Made by a program: the position numbers and the translations under genes
In this document: piece after piece, positions 26,242-34,422 of the stretch
How positions within the stretch are numbered: position 1 is the stretch's first letter
How the letters are laid out: each line of letters starts with the position of its first letter
Assembly: GCA_004322275.1 (NCBI GenBank)
Contig: SCTA01000013.1
Span: 1 to 64,000, forward strand
Direction of reading: 5' to 3'
Length of the DNA: 64,000 nucleotides
DNA from: a bacterium
Lineage (GTDB): Bacteria; Desulfobacterota; Deferrisomatia; Deferrisomatales; BM512
The notes under the pieces: generated by a model
What the model saw: only the letters and a program-made list of their open reading frames with translations
Databases searched by the model: none
Told to the model about the DNA's origin: nothing

Positions 26242-28116
26242 CTACGGCTGCGGAATCCTGTAGACGACTACACCCATCGGTGAAACAAATTCGAGCGGAA
26301 GGGCAAGTTTCATATTAAGAGGGGGAATTACGCTGGTTGCTCCAAACTCTCTTCCAAGAGCCTGCCATTCTTCGGTCGAGCGGCCGCCCCACGTCTCGTA
26401 GGTGTTTATAAGGTAATCGCCTCTGTAAGGCTTTAAAAGACTGGACCTGTAAACCCTGTTCATTATTTTCTCGACTGCGGGCGCTGCATCGGCAGCGTAA
26501 GGGAGAATATCTAAATTACAGGTGTCCAGAAGAACTCCCCGGCGCGTTCTGAGCTGCGGTCTGAGCCACATCTCCTCGGGGACGATTAAGAGTCCGGTTC
26601 CCTTTGAAAGGTGTTCGGTAAGGGGGCTCCAGATGTCCCGGCCTTTTGCCCTCTCGCTGCTGTAGCGGGGGAAAACGAACGCGATCAGGCAGAAAACGAT
26701 CAGCGCTCCGAAAGCTACGTTCACGGCGAGTTTGAAGTATCTGACATTTTCAGATATTACCCACCCCTTTTTTTTCATGAAAGGGTGCAACCAGATTACT
26801 CCCAAAGCTGCAGCGCCCCCGAAGAGCGGAAATAAATATCCTGAAACGGCTGTCCAGCCGGTCGGCTCCGAAACCTGAAGTTCAAGATGCATGTTGCCGG
26901 TAAGGCTGTCCGTCAGCGAAAAAACGATGAATAATGAATTAAGGGCCAGAAAAATCAGCGCCAGAGGGTTTCTTTTTATAATGCCGTAGCAGCCTAGAAC
27001 ACCGAACACCAGGACCGGGAAAAGCATGGAGTTCAGGTTGAGCCATCTGGCCGGCATAAATTTCTGAATGAAAAGAGGCTGCGAGTCGATCGATAAAACG
27101 GTCCATAGCATGAACGTAGCGCCGATGGCGGTTATTGCAGCAATCGCTCTTATTAAAAATTTCGCGCCTTCAGACAAATTGCTTTTCTGAAACAGCCATA
27201 AAAATATGATGAAAGCGACTATGTAAAAATCTATTTCCAGCGTGCGGGCGGCTGTCGCGGCGTCGGTATACTGAAAATAATCCCATGATTTCTTATAAGC
27301 GGCTATGATCGGCACCGATTCGGCCGCTCTTGAGCTGTCTACGGGTGGTGAGATAAAAAGTTTATGGACAAGTATTCCTGCAATCGACAGTGCTGTCCCG
27401 GCTGAAAAAAACTTCAAAACTTCCTTTTTACGCGCCTTCAATTCATCCGGCTTGAGGCAAAAAGCCAGCCCCGCCCCTGCAAAGACGGCAAGGCTCATGA
27501 AAAAATGGATCCAGGGGAAAATCCCGGCCAGGAAAGCGGCGGTCTTCCACCTTCTGAGGGCGAAAAGGCCAAAAACCAGAAGAGCGAAGAAGAGCCCCAC
27601 AACGCCGAAAAGGCTCGTATGGTTAGGAAGCAGGATGGGGTATTGGTGACCGTGAAAAGCCTGCAGGTTAGTATGGGGCCAGAAGCCGTAAGGGTTGTCA
27701 ATGTTGAAGTCTATGACGTTAAGCCCGAGCCGCAGGATGAGCACCGGCGCCAGCAGAGCCAGCCCGGCGTTTTCGACGAATACCAGCGTCAGCGCCGTCA
27801 GAGAGGAGAACATGAGACCACCCTGCAAGCCCGAATAGAAGACCGACAGGGGCCATTCCGAAACCCCCAGCTTCATTAACAGGGCGGCGGAATCGACCAG
27901 AAAGGAAATGATCGAGAGGTGAAAAGTGCTCATCGGGTTTCCGGGCGGATAAGTTACTGCGCCCGAAACGACCTGCGCGCTTTCGACGTTGTCGGTCCAG
28001 GAGGGGAAAATAATAGCGGAAATCAGAAAGCCCAATGCAAAGCTTGCCGCGATGACCGGCCAGACGATATCGGGCGGTTTTTTACTCTTTAACGCTCCAG
28101 TCTTATCTAAAAGCAT
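26242..28116 (-). CDS. Large polytopic membrane protein of unknown function
   Basis: From the ATG at 28114-28116 the protein has 624 residues with about a dozen hydrophobic segments through residue ~500, then a soluble C-terminal part of ~125 residues containing a VPEEMWLRPQLRTRRGVLLD stretch and FVSPMGVVVYRIP. The layout resembles GT-C-fold glycosyltransferases and related uncharacterised polytopic proteins, but I see no decisive catalytic Asp/Glu motif. Codon use is a little more A/T-rich than its neighbours. The frame continuing to 28488 overlaps the radical SAM gene and is rejected. The upstream gene on the same strand, 62 bp away, is a B12-binding radical SAM enzyme, so the two may act in one lipid or glycan pathway (inference). 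Confidence 0.65.
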   Translation of the reverse strand: MLLDKTGALKSKKPPDIVWPVIAASFALGFLISAIIFPSWTDNVESAQVVSGAVTYPPGNPMSTFHLSIISFLVDSAALLMKLGVSEWPLSVFYSGLQGGLMFSSLTALTLVFVENAGLALLAPVLILRLGLNVIDFNIDNPYGFWPHTNLQAFHGHQYPILLPNHTSLFGVVGLFFALLVFGLFALRRWKTAAFLAGIFPWIHFFMSLAVFAGAGLAFCLKPDELKARKKEVLKFFSAGTALSIAGILVHKLFISPPVDSSRAAESVPIIAAYKKSWDYFQYTDAATAARTLEIDFYIVAFIIFLWLFQKSNLSEGAKFLIRAIAAITAIGATFMLWTVLSIDSQPLFIQKFMPARWLNLNSMLFPVLVFGVLGCYGIIKRNPLALIFLALNSLFIVFSLTDSLTGNMHLELQVSEPTGWTAVSGYLFPLFGGAAALGVIWLHPFMKKKGWVISENVRYFKLAVNVAFGALIVFCLIAFVFPRYSSERAKGRDIWSPLTEHLSKGTGLLIVPEEMWLRPQLRTRRGVLLDTCNLDILPYAADAAPAVEKIMNRVYRSSLLKPYRGDYLINTYETWGGRSTEEWQALGREFGATSVIPPLNMKLALPLEFVSPMGVVVYRIPQP

Positions 28117-28178
28117 GAAAGTTCCCGCCGGATATCGAGATTGTTGAACCAGACGTGGGGGCCCCCCTGGATGTTTCT

Positions 28179-29732
28179 TCAATCCCCCGTGACGGTGCTC
28201 TCGGTCTGGAACATCTTTTTCCGTAGTTTGCGGATGATGGCGAGTTCGGGGACGTGCTTGTAGAGCTTGTTTTTGAGGCGCAGGTGGAAGTAGCCGCTGA
28301 AGGGTCTGGCCGCCGCCATCAGAAGCTTGTTGCCAAGCCCCTTTCCCATGCTCATCACTATCTTGTCCATCGAGTCGGCGAGAATGCTCATATAGGAGAT
28401 GTTGCCCACCCAGATGCGCTCCTCCCTCGTCAGCCAGGGGAGCTTCCTGCCCTCGAAGTCGTAGTCGTCGAGCGTCCAGTCGGCCCATTCCTCCAGGGAT
28501 TGGGGGGGGACGAGGCCGTTGTCCATCGCTATCTGAAAATCCGGGGTGCCGGGGAAGGCGGTGTAGGAGGCTATGGTCTCGAAATGGGCCTGCGGGTTTT
28601 CGGCTTTGAGACGGTAGGCCATGTCGATGGTCATGTTCATGTCTTCAAAGGTCTCGGTGGGGTAGCCGATAAGCAGGGTGTAGGTGGGCAAAAAGCCGTA
28701 TTCCATGCAGATTTTGTTCGCACGGAGGGTGTCTTCGACCTTTATTCCCTTGTTCATCAGGTCGAGTATGCGCTGCGAGCCCGATTCCGCGCCGAATTTC
28801 AGCGTCTCCGCCCCCGCCTCTCGTAGCGCGACGAGCTGCTCGTGGGTGGATTTCAGGAAAACGTCCACCCGCGTCCCGGCGGTGTAGAACTGGGTCTTCA
28901 GGCCCGCTTCTATGATGCCTCTGCAGATTTTATACGCCCTCTCGCGGTCGATGTAGAACTCGTCGTCGCGCAGCCAGAAACCGTCGAGGTTGAAGCGCTT
29001 GACCCCCTCGGTGATAATTTCGAGGCTCCTCTCGGCGGAGAGAGGGCGCCATTTTCTGCCGCGTATGCTGGCGCTGCTGCAAAAGCCGCACTTGAAGGGA
29101 CAGCCCCGGCTGGTCTGGCCGAGGTCGAGGACCCTTCTGGCACCCTTGATGTAGATGTCGTTGTCCTTGTGGACGTATTTTTCCACCTCCACAAGGTCCC
29201 AGGGAACCGGGAGGAGCTTCTCCACGTCGAGGAGAGGACGCACGCCGGTGTTGACCACCTGCCCATCCTCCTCGAACAAAATCCCCTTGATCTCCCGTAA
29301 CGGAGTCTTGTTTCGGAGGGAGTTCACTAGTTCGAGGAAGGATTCGTCCCCCTCGCCGACGACGACGATATCTACGTTCTCGTTCTCCAGCGTCTGCTCG
29401 GGCATCACGGAGGGGTGGGTTCCGCCCCATACTATCGGAATCTTGCCTCCGGTGAGCCTTCGTAGCGCGCGGGCGATGCCGAGCGCCATCTTGATCTGGG
29501 TTCCGGTCATCGCGGAGATTCCAAAGCAGACAAGTTCCGGCGAGATGAGGTTTTCAAGCAGGGAATCGGTCAGCTTGTAGAGCCGCTGGTCAAGAATCTT
29601 TACCTTGTACCCGGCTTTCTGAACGGGAGCGGCGACCGCCAGTATTCCGTGCGGCGGCGATATGGTCGTTTCGAGTTCGAGGCCGGTTTTGGGATATATG
29701 AGAACTACGTTCGGCTTTTCAGAGGTCTCCAA
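28179..29732 (-). CDS. B12-binding domain radical SAM protein
   Basis: A 517-residue enzyme with an N-terminal cobalamin-binding-like domain (FGISAMTGTQI, WGGTHPSVMPEQTL) and a radical SAM domain with the cluster motif C-x3-C-x2-C in SRGCPFKCGFCSS near residue 210. The likely start is a TTG at 29730-29732 with AAGGAG eight bases upstream. Members modify lipids, bacteriochlorins, hopanoids or peptides; the substrate cannot be told. It is probably in one operon with the polytopic protein downstream. The C-terminal ~70 residues are basic and helical. Confidence 0.88.
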   Translation of the reverse strand: METSEKPNVVLIYPKTGLELETTISPPHGILAVAAPVQKAGYKVKILDQRLYKLTDSLLENLISPELVCFGISAMTGTQIKMALGIARALRRLTGGKIPIVWGGTHPSVMPEQTLENENVDIVVVGEGDESFLELVNSLRNKTPLREIKGILFEEDGQVVNTGVRPLLDVEKLLPVPWDLVEVEKYVHKDNDIYIKGARRVLDLGQTSRGCPFKCGFCSSASIRGRKWRPLSAERSLEIITEGVKRFNLDGFWLRDDEFYIDRERAYKICRGIIEAGLKTQFYTAGTRVDVFLKSTHEQLVALREAGAETLKFGAESGSQRILDLMNKGIKVEDTLRANKICMEYGFLPTYTLLIGYPTETFEDMNMTIDMAYRLKAENPQAHFETIASYTAFPGTPDFQIAMDNGLVPPQSLEEWADWTLDDYDFEGRKLPWLTREERIWVGNISYMSILADSMDKIVMSMGKGLGNKLLMAAARPFSGYFHLRLKNKLYKHVPELAIIRKLRKKMFQTESTVTGD

Positions 29733-29915
29733 CAGAAAAACTCCTTAGAACGGCTGGAACTCACAGCCGGATTATCTTAACTTACGGGACTGTTTAACGC
29801 GAACAAACGTTGCCGGGTTGAATTTACGGGATTTTGCCCCAAATGGGTACAAAAACTGAAAATATATCAAACACCGCGCAAGCTCAAGGGGAACCGCCGC
29901 CGGGAGGATGCGCCG

Positions 29916-30980
29916 TTAAAACCAGTGCTTTTTGCGGAACCAAACCAGCATTCCGACTGATGTCGCGAGCATAACAACCCACACCAGCGGGTAGCCATAC
30001 TTCCATTCCAGTTCCGGCATATGCTCGAAGTTCATACCGTAAACACCGACGATGAAGGTCAGAGGGATGAAGATCGTGGCGATTATGGTCAGCACCTGCA
30101 TTATCTCGTTCATGCGGATGGAGAGGCTGGAAAGGTAGATGTCGGCGTAACCCGCGAGGGTCTCGCGCTGCACCTCCACGGTGTCCACCACCTGGAGCAC
30201 ATGGTCGTAAAGGTCGGTGAGGTACGGGTGGAGCCGCTGCGATACAAGTTCGCTCTCCGACCTCTGGAGGGTCTGTATCATCTCGCGCAGCGGCCAGGCC
30301 GCACGGCGTATCATCGACGAATCGCTCCGTATCCTGTGTATGTCGCCGAGGGTCTTTGAGTCGGGTTTCCTGAAAAGCTCGTCCTCCAGCGTTTCCATCT
30401 CGTCGGAAAGGCGCTCTATGACCAGAAAGTAATGGTCGACGATCATGTCCAGAAGCATGTGCATAAGAAAATCCGCCCCCTCGCGCCTCACCCTCCCCTG
30501 CCCCTGCCGTATCCTGTCGCGCACCGGCTCGAAGATGTCGCCCGGCCGCTCCTGAAAGGTGACGAGCCACCCGCGCCCCAGCAGCAGACTCATCTGCTCG
30601 AACTCGATTTCGTCCTTGCCGGGCAGTTTCTGGGCCATGCGGAGCACCGCGTAGAGGTAATCCCCGTGGAACTCCACCTTGGGCCGCTGGTGGGTGTTGG
30701 CGATATCCTCCAGCACCAGAGGATGCACGCAGAGCTTTTCGCCGATCTTCCTTATGACCTCGACCTCGTGGATGCCCGAGACATCCAGCCACGAAACCCC
30801 GGAGGGAGAAGGAAAGTCGCCCGGCAGTTCCGGGCCGGTGAAACACCTCTCCGAGTAGGACTTCTCTTCAAAATTGAAGATCGTTACGGAGACGTTCTCG
30901 GCCTTCTTCTCGCCCACATGCACAAGAGTGCCGGGGGGAAGTCCGAGCTTTTTCGAGCGTGGGGAAACCTGTTTGGCCAT
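29916..30980 (-). CDS. corA: CorA-type magnesium/cobalt transporter
   Basis: Pentameric inner-membrane channel for Mg2+ or Co2+. The 354-residue protein has a long cytoplasmic domain and two C-terminal membrane helices (about 295-315 and 328-347), with the selectivity signature YGMNF at the end of the first helix. The acidic HMPELEW loop follows, then a short basic tail. It stands alone; 29733-29915 and 30981-31158 flanking it contain no gene. Confidence 0.95.
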   Translation of the reverse strand: MAKQVSPRSKKLGLPPGTLVHVGEKKAENVSVTIFNFEEKSYSERCFTGPELPGDFPSPSGVSWLDVSGIHEVEVIRKIGEKLCVHPLVLEDIANTHQRPKVEFHGDYLYAVLRMAQKLPGKDEIEFEQMSLLLGRGWLVTFQERPGDIFEPVRDRIRQGQGRVRREGADFLMHMLLDMIVDHYFLVIERLSDEMETLEDELFRKPDSKTLGDIHRIRSDSSMIRRAAWPLREMIQTLQRSESELVSQRLHPYLTDLYDHVLQVVDTVEVQRETLAGYADIYLSSLSIRMNEIMQVLTIIATIFIPLTFIVGVYGMNFEHMPELEWKYGYPLVWVVMLATSVGMLVWFRKKHWF

Positions 30981-31158
30981 TGCTGATCCGCCTTTTAGAG
31001 TCGAGCTTTTTCGTCACCCTTAACTATAACAAAAGAAGCGCGGCGCAAACAGGAGCCAAAGAGTTTCTCTGAGCGAATGAAAAGTATTAGCGCTTTGAAA
31101 AACAATGCTCTAAGGTGATGTTAAATCAAAACACCCAGCCACGCAGGGAGGAAAGCAG

Positions 31159-31446
31159 ATGCTGCCGGAAACACAAAAGAAGGCTTTCGCCGAGTTCTAC
31201 AACGTCTCCCGCAACAACACGACACTCGACCCGAAGACGACCGTGCTCATCCACCTCGCCTCCGCGATGGCCTTCGGCTGCACTCCGTGAATGGAGCACT
31301 ATCTCGGCGTCGCCGGGAAAGAGGGAATCACGGCTGAGGAGATCGGCGCGGCGCAGTCGATAGTGATGGCGGTGGCCGCGGGCAGGGTCAACTCCCAGCT
31401 TCGCGAAGTCGAGGTGAAGATCAAAAAACAGCAGGGGGAAGGGTAA
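31159..31446 (+). CDS. AhpD/carboxymuconolactone decarboxylase-like selenoprotein (C-x-x-U)
   Basis: Reading through the UGA at 31288-31290 as selenocysteine gives a continuous 95-residue protein. The first 43 codons and the 51 after the UGA are in one frame and together form one AhpD-like domain (LDPKTTVLIHLASAMAFGC-TP-U-MEHYL, then GITAEEIGAAQSIVMAVAAG). The redox motif is C41-T-P-U44, the place where relatives have C-x-x-C. A hairpin with a G-starting loop lies 12 bases after the UGA, as in bacterial SECIS elements. The ribosome site GGGAGG is 7 bases before the ATG. A peroxidase/disulfide reductase role is inferred from the family. A small membrane protein gene follows 12 bp later. Confidence 0.88.
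31291..31323 (+). promoter_or_regulatory. Putative bacterial SECIS element
   Basis: Immediately after the in-frame UGA, arms CUCGGC (31303-31308) and GCCGGG (31312-31317) pair (one U-G) around a GUC loop, with weaker pairing below. The loop begins 18 bases after the UGA and its first base is G, matching the spacing and apical-G rule known for bacterial SECIS hairpins recognised by SelB. It lies within coding sequence, as expected in bacteria. Confidence 0.75.
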
Positions 31447-31458
31447 GCCGGATTATCA

Positions 31459-31728
31459 ATGGGCAGACTCACCAGACACGTCATCTTGCCTTTTATACCG
31501 GCCCTCGCCCTTGAAGCGCTCTGGTTCACACCGAAGGAGACCTTCGGCTGCGCCCAGCGCGGGCTCATGGCGCTCTTCGTCGTGCTCGCCGCGGCGGCGG
31601 GGGCTTTCTGGGCCATTTTCAAGGGAATGCGGGCAAAAAAAGGCGGCGGCTCCGACGCCAACTGGTGGCTGCTCACGGCAATCATCCTCACCCTGCCGCT
31701 GCTACTGCTCCTCGGGCCGCTGGGGTAA
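31459..31728 (+). CDS. Small hydrophobic membrane protein
   Basis: An 89-residue protein with about three hydrophobic segments (roughly 7-22, 36-54 and 68-87), a Lys/Gly-rich loop near 59-65, and no recognisable family. It starts 12 bp after the selenoprotein stop on the same strand and is probably cotranscribed. The ribosome binding site is weak. The function is unknown; it could be a membrane partner of the selenoprotein, but position is the only evidence. Confidence 0.6.
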   Translation: MGRLTRHVILPFIPALALEALWFTPKETFGCAQRGLMALFVVLAAAAGAFWAIFKGMRAKKGGGSDANWWLLTAIILTLPLLLLLGPLG

Positions 31729-31729
31729 G

Positions 31730-31963
31730 GCCGGGTAGGATGCGTTAGCGTAGCGTAACGCATCGATTGAAAGAGGGGGGATGACTCAATACCGAAGAGC
31801 TTATTGCGAGGGCGGGACCTACTTTTTTACGGTCGTTACGCAAAATCCATAAAGGAAGGTTGTATCCCTCCGAATGGTGCGACGGCGGTGACATGGATAG
31901 CATCGGTTGGGATTAACGCACGGAAATTAATGCGTTACGCTACGCTAACGCATCCTACACGGC
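31730..31963. mobile_element. Non-coding element with 29-bp perfect terminal inverted repeats (MITE-like)
   Basis: Positions 31735-31763 and 31930-31958 are exact reverse complements over 29 bases (outer end GTAGGATGCGTTAGCG...), and extend to 34 bases with one mismatch. Each arm is itself near-palindromic (TGCGTTA/TAACGCA). The interior ~165 bp has no convincing gene. No clear target duplication is visible. The arms resemble REP-like units at 1395 and 34388. From here to 32344 there is no supported gene. Confidence 0.65.
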
Positions 31964-32108
31964 TTACAGTTAATAAAAAGGGGCCGCTCTCCCCGAGGCG
32001 GCCCTTTTCAATAGCTGTCAACAAACTACCTTCGAGCACACGAGCTAAAAAATATCTGCTCGTGTGCGAGCCTTCTTTTCGTTCCCCTTCGTGGCCCGTA
32101 GGTGACGC

Positions 32109-32290
32109 AGGGAGCGGAGGCGGAAAGGGCGGCGGGGGGGTCTTAGTGAGCGCAGCGAGCGGGTGCCCCCTCACGCCCCCGCCGTAGCGACCGGTCGCTC
32201 GTAGAGCGAGCGGAACCTCCCGGGCCGATTTTTTGGGCACTTTTTTTTAAAAAAAGTGCCACGGGTGCGGGCGAAGCCCGGCAAGTTGTA
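32109..32290. repeat. Dispersed repeat family B, copy 2
   Basis: Direct repeat of 1-180. It includes the CGCTCGTAGAGCGAGCG hairpin (32196-32212) and a terminal hairpin of G/C and T/A runs near 32234-32262, then a GGGC...GCCC palindrome and GCAAG. A short GGGTATCGCTTCGCTCCATCC unit follows at 32313-32334. Confidence 0.8.
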
Positions 32291-32344
32291 AATATCCTTC
32301 ATTGTTATTGTTGGGTATCGCTTCGCTCCATCCAACCTACCCGG

Positions 32345-33226
32345 CTAACCAAACGTCCAGCTCGGTAAGGTGCGCGACGCTATGGATGTAGCGGACAGAG
32401 CGCGATGTTCCGGGGTTTTCGCCTCATCCAGTTCGCGGCCAATGGGTATCCCAAGATATTCCGACACGCGCTGAGCGCTTTCTTTATGCCCCCAATAATG
32501 GCCGTGCGCGTAGTCGAATACGCCCATGTCGCTTAGATCCCACATCCTTTTCGGGTCGCCGAAACGTCCCACCGCGCGGGGCCAAAACTCGCCGCCGGTG
32601 TCGAAAGCAGCAATCTGCCCGATGGGAAACGCGTAATGTAGAACTCCATCGGCGCTGGAAAAGAGTGTCTTGGGCTTTTTAAACATCGACGACAACTTCA
32701 CAGCAGGGCGCAGTCTGGAATTGTTCTCATCGACATGGCCGCGAGGAACAGCCGCAGCCATCAGAATTAATCGCGTTACGCGAATCCGGTCATTCACAAG
32801 CGTTTCCGACAAACAGCGCACCATTTCGAGCGCGAGGCGGCATCCCAGGGAATGACAGATAAGGACTATTTCCAGTGGCCAGCCCGCCGCGGTCGGTCTC
32901 GAACGCAGGAATTCGGCAAATTTACGGGCGGATTTTTTTGCTTTGGGAATTTGAAGCGGATAGGACAATTCCGATAACACAGGTAGCGGCTCGTCCCCAG
33001 GCCAAAAGCACATAAATACTGGCCCAAGCAGTGTTTCAGAGGCCTCAAGGGGCGTGTTTGAGAGAAAGTCCCTATAAGAGTCCACTGCTTCTGTCTGGCT
33101 TACATTGAACCCGTGAACGAGGACCACGGCCTTGGACCACGAAGGTTCTTTCCAGGAGCACTTCACGCCATCCGCGACGTCCCCGCCGGAAATCTCGGTT
33201 CTAACGCTAAGTGTATACGTACTCAT
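32345..33226 (-). CDS. Alpha/beta-hydrolase-like protein
   Basis: From the ATG at 33224-33226 the protein has 293 residues. VVLVHGFNVSQ (34-44) is the oxyanion region and ICHSLGC holds the probable nucleophile S126; candidate acid and histidine lie in the DTGGEF and YAHGHYWGH segments. The overall pattern recalls DUF900-type serine hydrolases/lipases. There is no signal peptide. It starts 10 bp after the stop of the membrane protein gene upstream, so the two form a module. Both are bounded by dispersed repeats and an AT-rich region, suggesting an acquired accessory unit. The substrate is unknown. Confidence 0.7.
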   Translation of the reverse strand: MSTYTLSVRTEISGGDVADGVKCSWKEPSWSKAVVLVHGFNVSQTEAVDSYRDFLSNTPLEASETLLGPVFMCFWPGDEPLPVLSELSYPLQIPKAKKSARKFAEFLRSRPTAAGWPLEIVLICHSLGCRLALEMVRCLSETLVNDRIRVTRLILMAAAVPRGHVDENNSRLRPAVKLSSMFKKPKTLFSSADGVLHYAFPIGQIAAFDTGGEFWPRAVGRFGDPKRMWDLSDMGVFDYAHGHYWGHKESAQRVSEYLGIPIGRELDEAKTPEHRALSATSIASRTLPSWTFG

Positions 33227-33236
33227 GGGGCCGTGA

Positions 33237-34013
33237 TCAGGATTTGCGCATTTGCTGGAGGGAGGCCAGCAGGTCGCGAGCCACAGGGGCAAAAAAACCT
33301 CCGGCAAGTCCGAAGACAACTGCAGTTGCCAGATTATTATTTCCGTTCACGGACAATATACCTATGTAGCAGATCAGGAAGCTGATGACGAATGAAGAGA
33401 CCTGCAAACCATATTGCCATTGGGAAGACGCGGCTATCTGGAGTCCATCGATGGATCTCTGAACCTGATGGGCTACTCTGGTGCGGGCATCAACCTGTTC
33501 CTGTGTCGGTTTAGGATTATCCGGCGATGGTTGTCTCCACAACAGCCTCATATCGTCTATCCTCGCGTGGGTGGACAGGCACCCCAGCAATTCGGGGTAC
33601 TCCCACGGATAGTCCAGGACAACCTGAGCGGCGGCGTTCAGTTGTCCGCACAATTGCTCGATGGGAAGCGAGTAAAGCGCCATGGGATCGCCCGCCGTGG
33701 AAAGTTTAAGCAGATCCTTCTCGGCTATTTTCAAGAAGTTGTCACCCCTGAGCGAATCCTTCGACTGCGTTGCGTTTGATCTGAACAATTCGAGTTCCAG
33801 CCGGTAAGGCCCGGTTTCATTTCCGAGCCACTCCCTTACCTTCCATGTCTGGAAAATCCTTCGCAACGGCAGGATATCTTTGGCCGTCTGGATCAGGGCC
33901 ATGGACAACACGCCTACGGCGGCCATAGCCATGGCCATTTTCGTGAGCTGTTCCGCTATACCGGAAGAGAACGAGGTGACTTGATTTAAGATCGCCTGTA
34001 GTTCCATAGCCAT
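33237..34013 (-). CDS. Membrane protein of unknown function, partner of the hydrolase
   Basis: A 258-residue protein with one hydrophobic segment near residues 26-46 and two close together near 204-246, flanking a ~155-residue soluble domain containing DDMRLLWRQPSPDNPKPT. I do not recognise the family. It is the first gene of a two-gene minus-strand module with the alpha/beta hydrolase. An AT-rich promoter-like region lies directly upstream. Confidence 0.65.
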   Translation of the reverse strand: MAMELQAILNQVTSFSSGIAEQLTKMAMAMAAVGVLSMALIQTAKDILPLRRIFQTWKVREWLGNETGPYRLELELFRSNATQSKDSLRGDNFLKIAEKDLLKLSTAGDPMALYSLPIEQLCGQLNAAAQVVLDYPWEYPELLGCLSTHARIDDMRLLWRQPSPDNPKPTQEQVDARTRVAHQVQRSIDGLQIAASSQWQYGLQVSSFVISFLICYIGILSVNGNNNLATAVVFGLAGGFFAPVARDLLASLQQMRKS

Positions 34014-34074
34014 AATCTCCCTTGTTGCGCTTGAAAGCGCTTCCCTAAGGTATCAAGCTTCAGGGCTTTTTATG

Positions 34075-34103
34075 ATTCTATAAGTGAAATATCACACGTA
34101 CAA
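34075..34103 (-). promoter_or_regulatory. Possible sigma-70 promoter of the hydrolase/membrane module
   Basis: On the minus strand TTGTAC (34098-34103) and TAGAAT (34075-34080) are separated by exactly 17 bases, 62 bp upstream of the start codon, within a very AT-rich block (about 34060-34200) that contrasts with the GC-rich surroundings. The -35 match is poor. The rest of 34014-34422 holds a GCGCTTGAAAGCGC hairpin, the nfnB terminator and REP-like repeats, but no gene. Confidence 0.4.
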
Positions 34104-34278
34104 ATACTTATAATGCTTATTAATACCAAAACATGTTCATTACAACATATTTTTTATCTTACATGATGTTGCGTTTTATAATTTAAAAATAAAAAATCCT
34201 TCCCGGCCAGTTTGAGCGGCCATTCCGCACACCAAAACCGCAGTAAAATCAGGTAACTGGCTTTCCGTAATGCTGCCG

Positions 34279-34314
34279 CAAAAAAAGGGCGGAACCTTTT
34301 ACGGTCCCGCCCTT
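34279..34314 (-). terminator. Rho-independent terminator downstream of nfnB
   Basis: Arms AAGGGCGGAACC (34285-34296) and GGTCCCGCCCTT (34303-34314) pair with one mismatch around a 6-base loop; on the minus strand a run of T follows. It lies ~110 bp past the nfnB stop. Confidence 0.8.
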
Positions 34315-34349
34315 CGGCAATCATCGAAACTTAAGAAAACTGCTAGCCT

Positions 34350-34420
34350 CTGGATCTCGCCTTCGCGGGAATGACGCCAGCCGTCTCGGTGCGTTACGGC
34401 TTGCGCCTAACGCACCCTAC
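34350..34420. repeat. REP-like palindromic repeats
   Basis: Contains the CGCCTTCGCGGGAATGACG unit (34358-34376) followed by GGTGCGTTACGGCTTGCGCC...TAACGCACCCTAC (34388-34420). These are the same two unit types as at 1395-1457, in reversed order. Confidence 0.65.
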
Positions 34421-34422
34421 CC

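Noticed and set aside
31159-31446. Interpretation as a pseudogene interrupted by a nonsense codon
   Set aside because: The UGA falls exactly at the family's redox cysteine, the frame is otherwise intact, and a SECIS-like hairpin follows. Selenocysteine explains all of this better than decay.
31804-32187. Open frame of 127 codons in the repeat-rich spacer
   Set aside because: It runs through two repeat elements, including the 31930-31958 arm, and its translation has no protein-like character.
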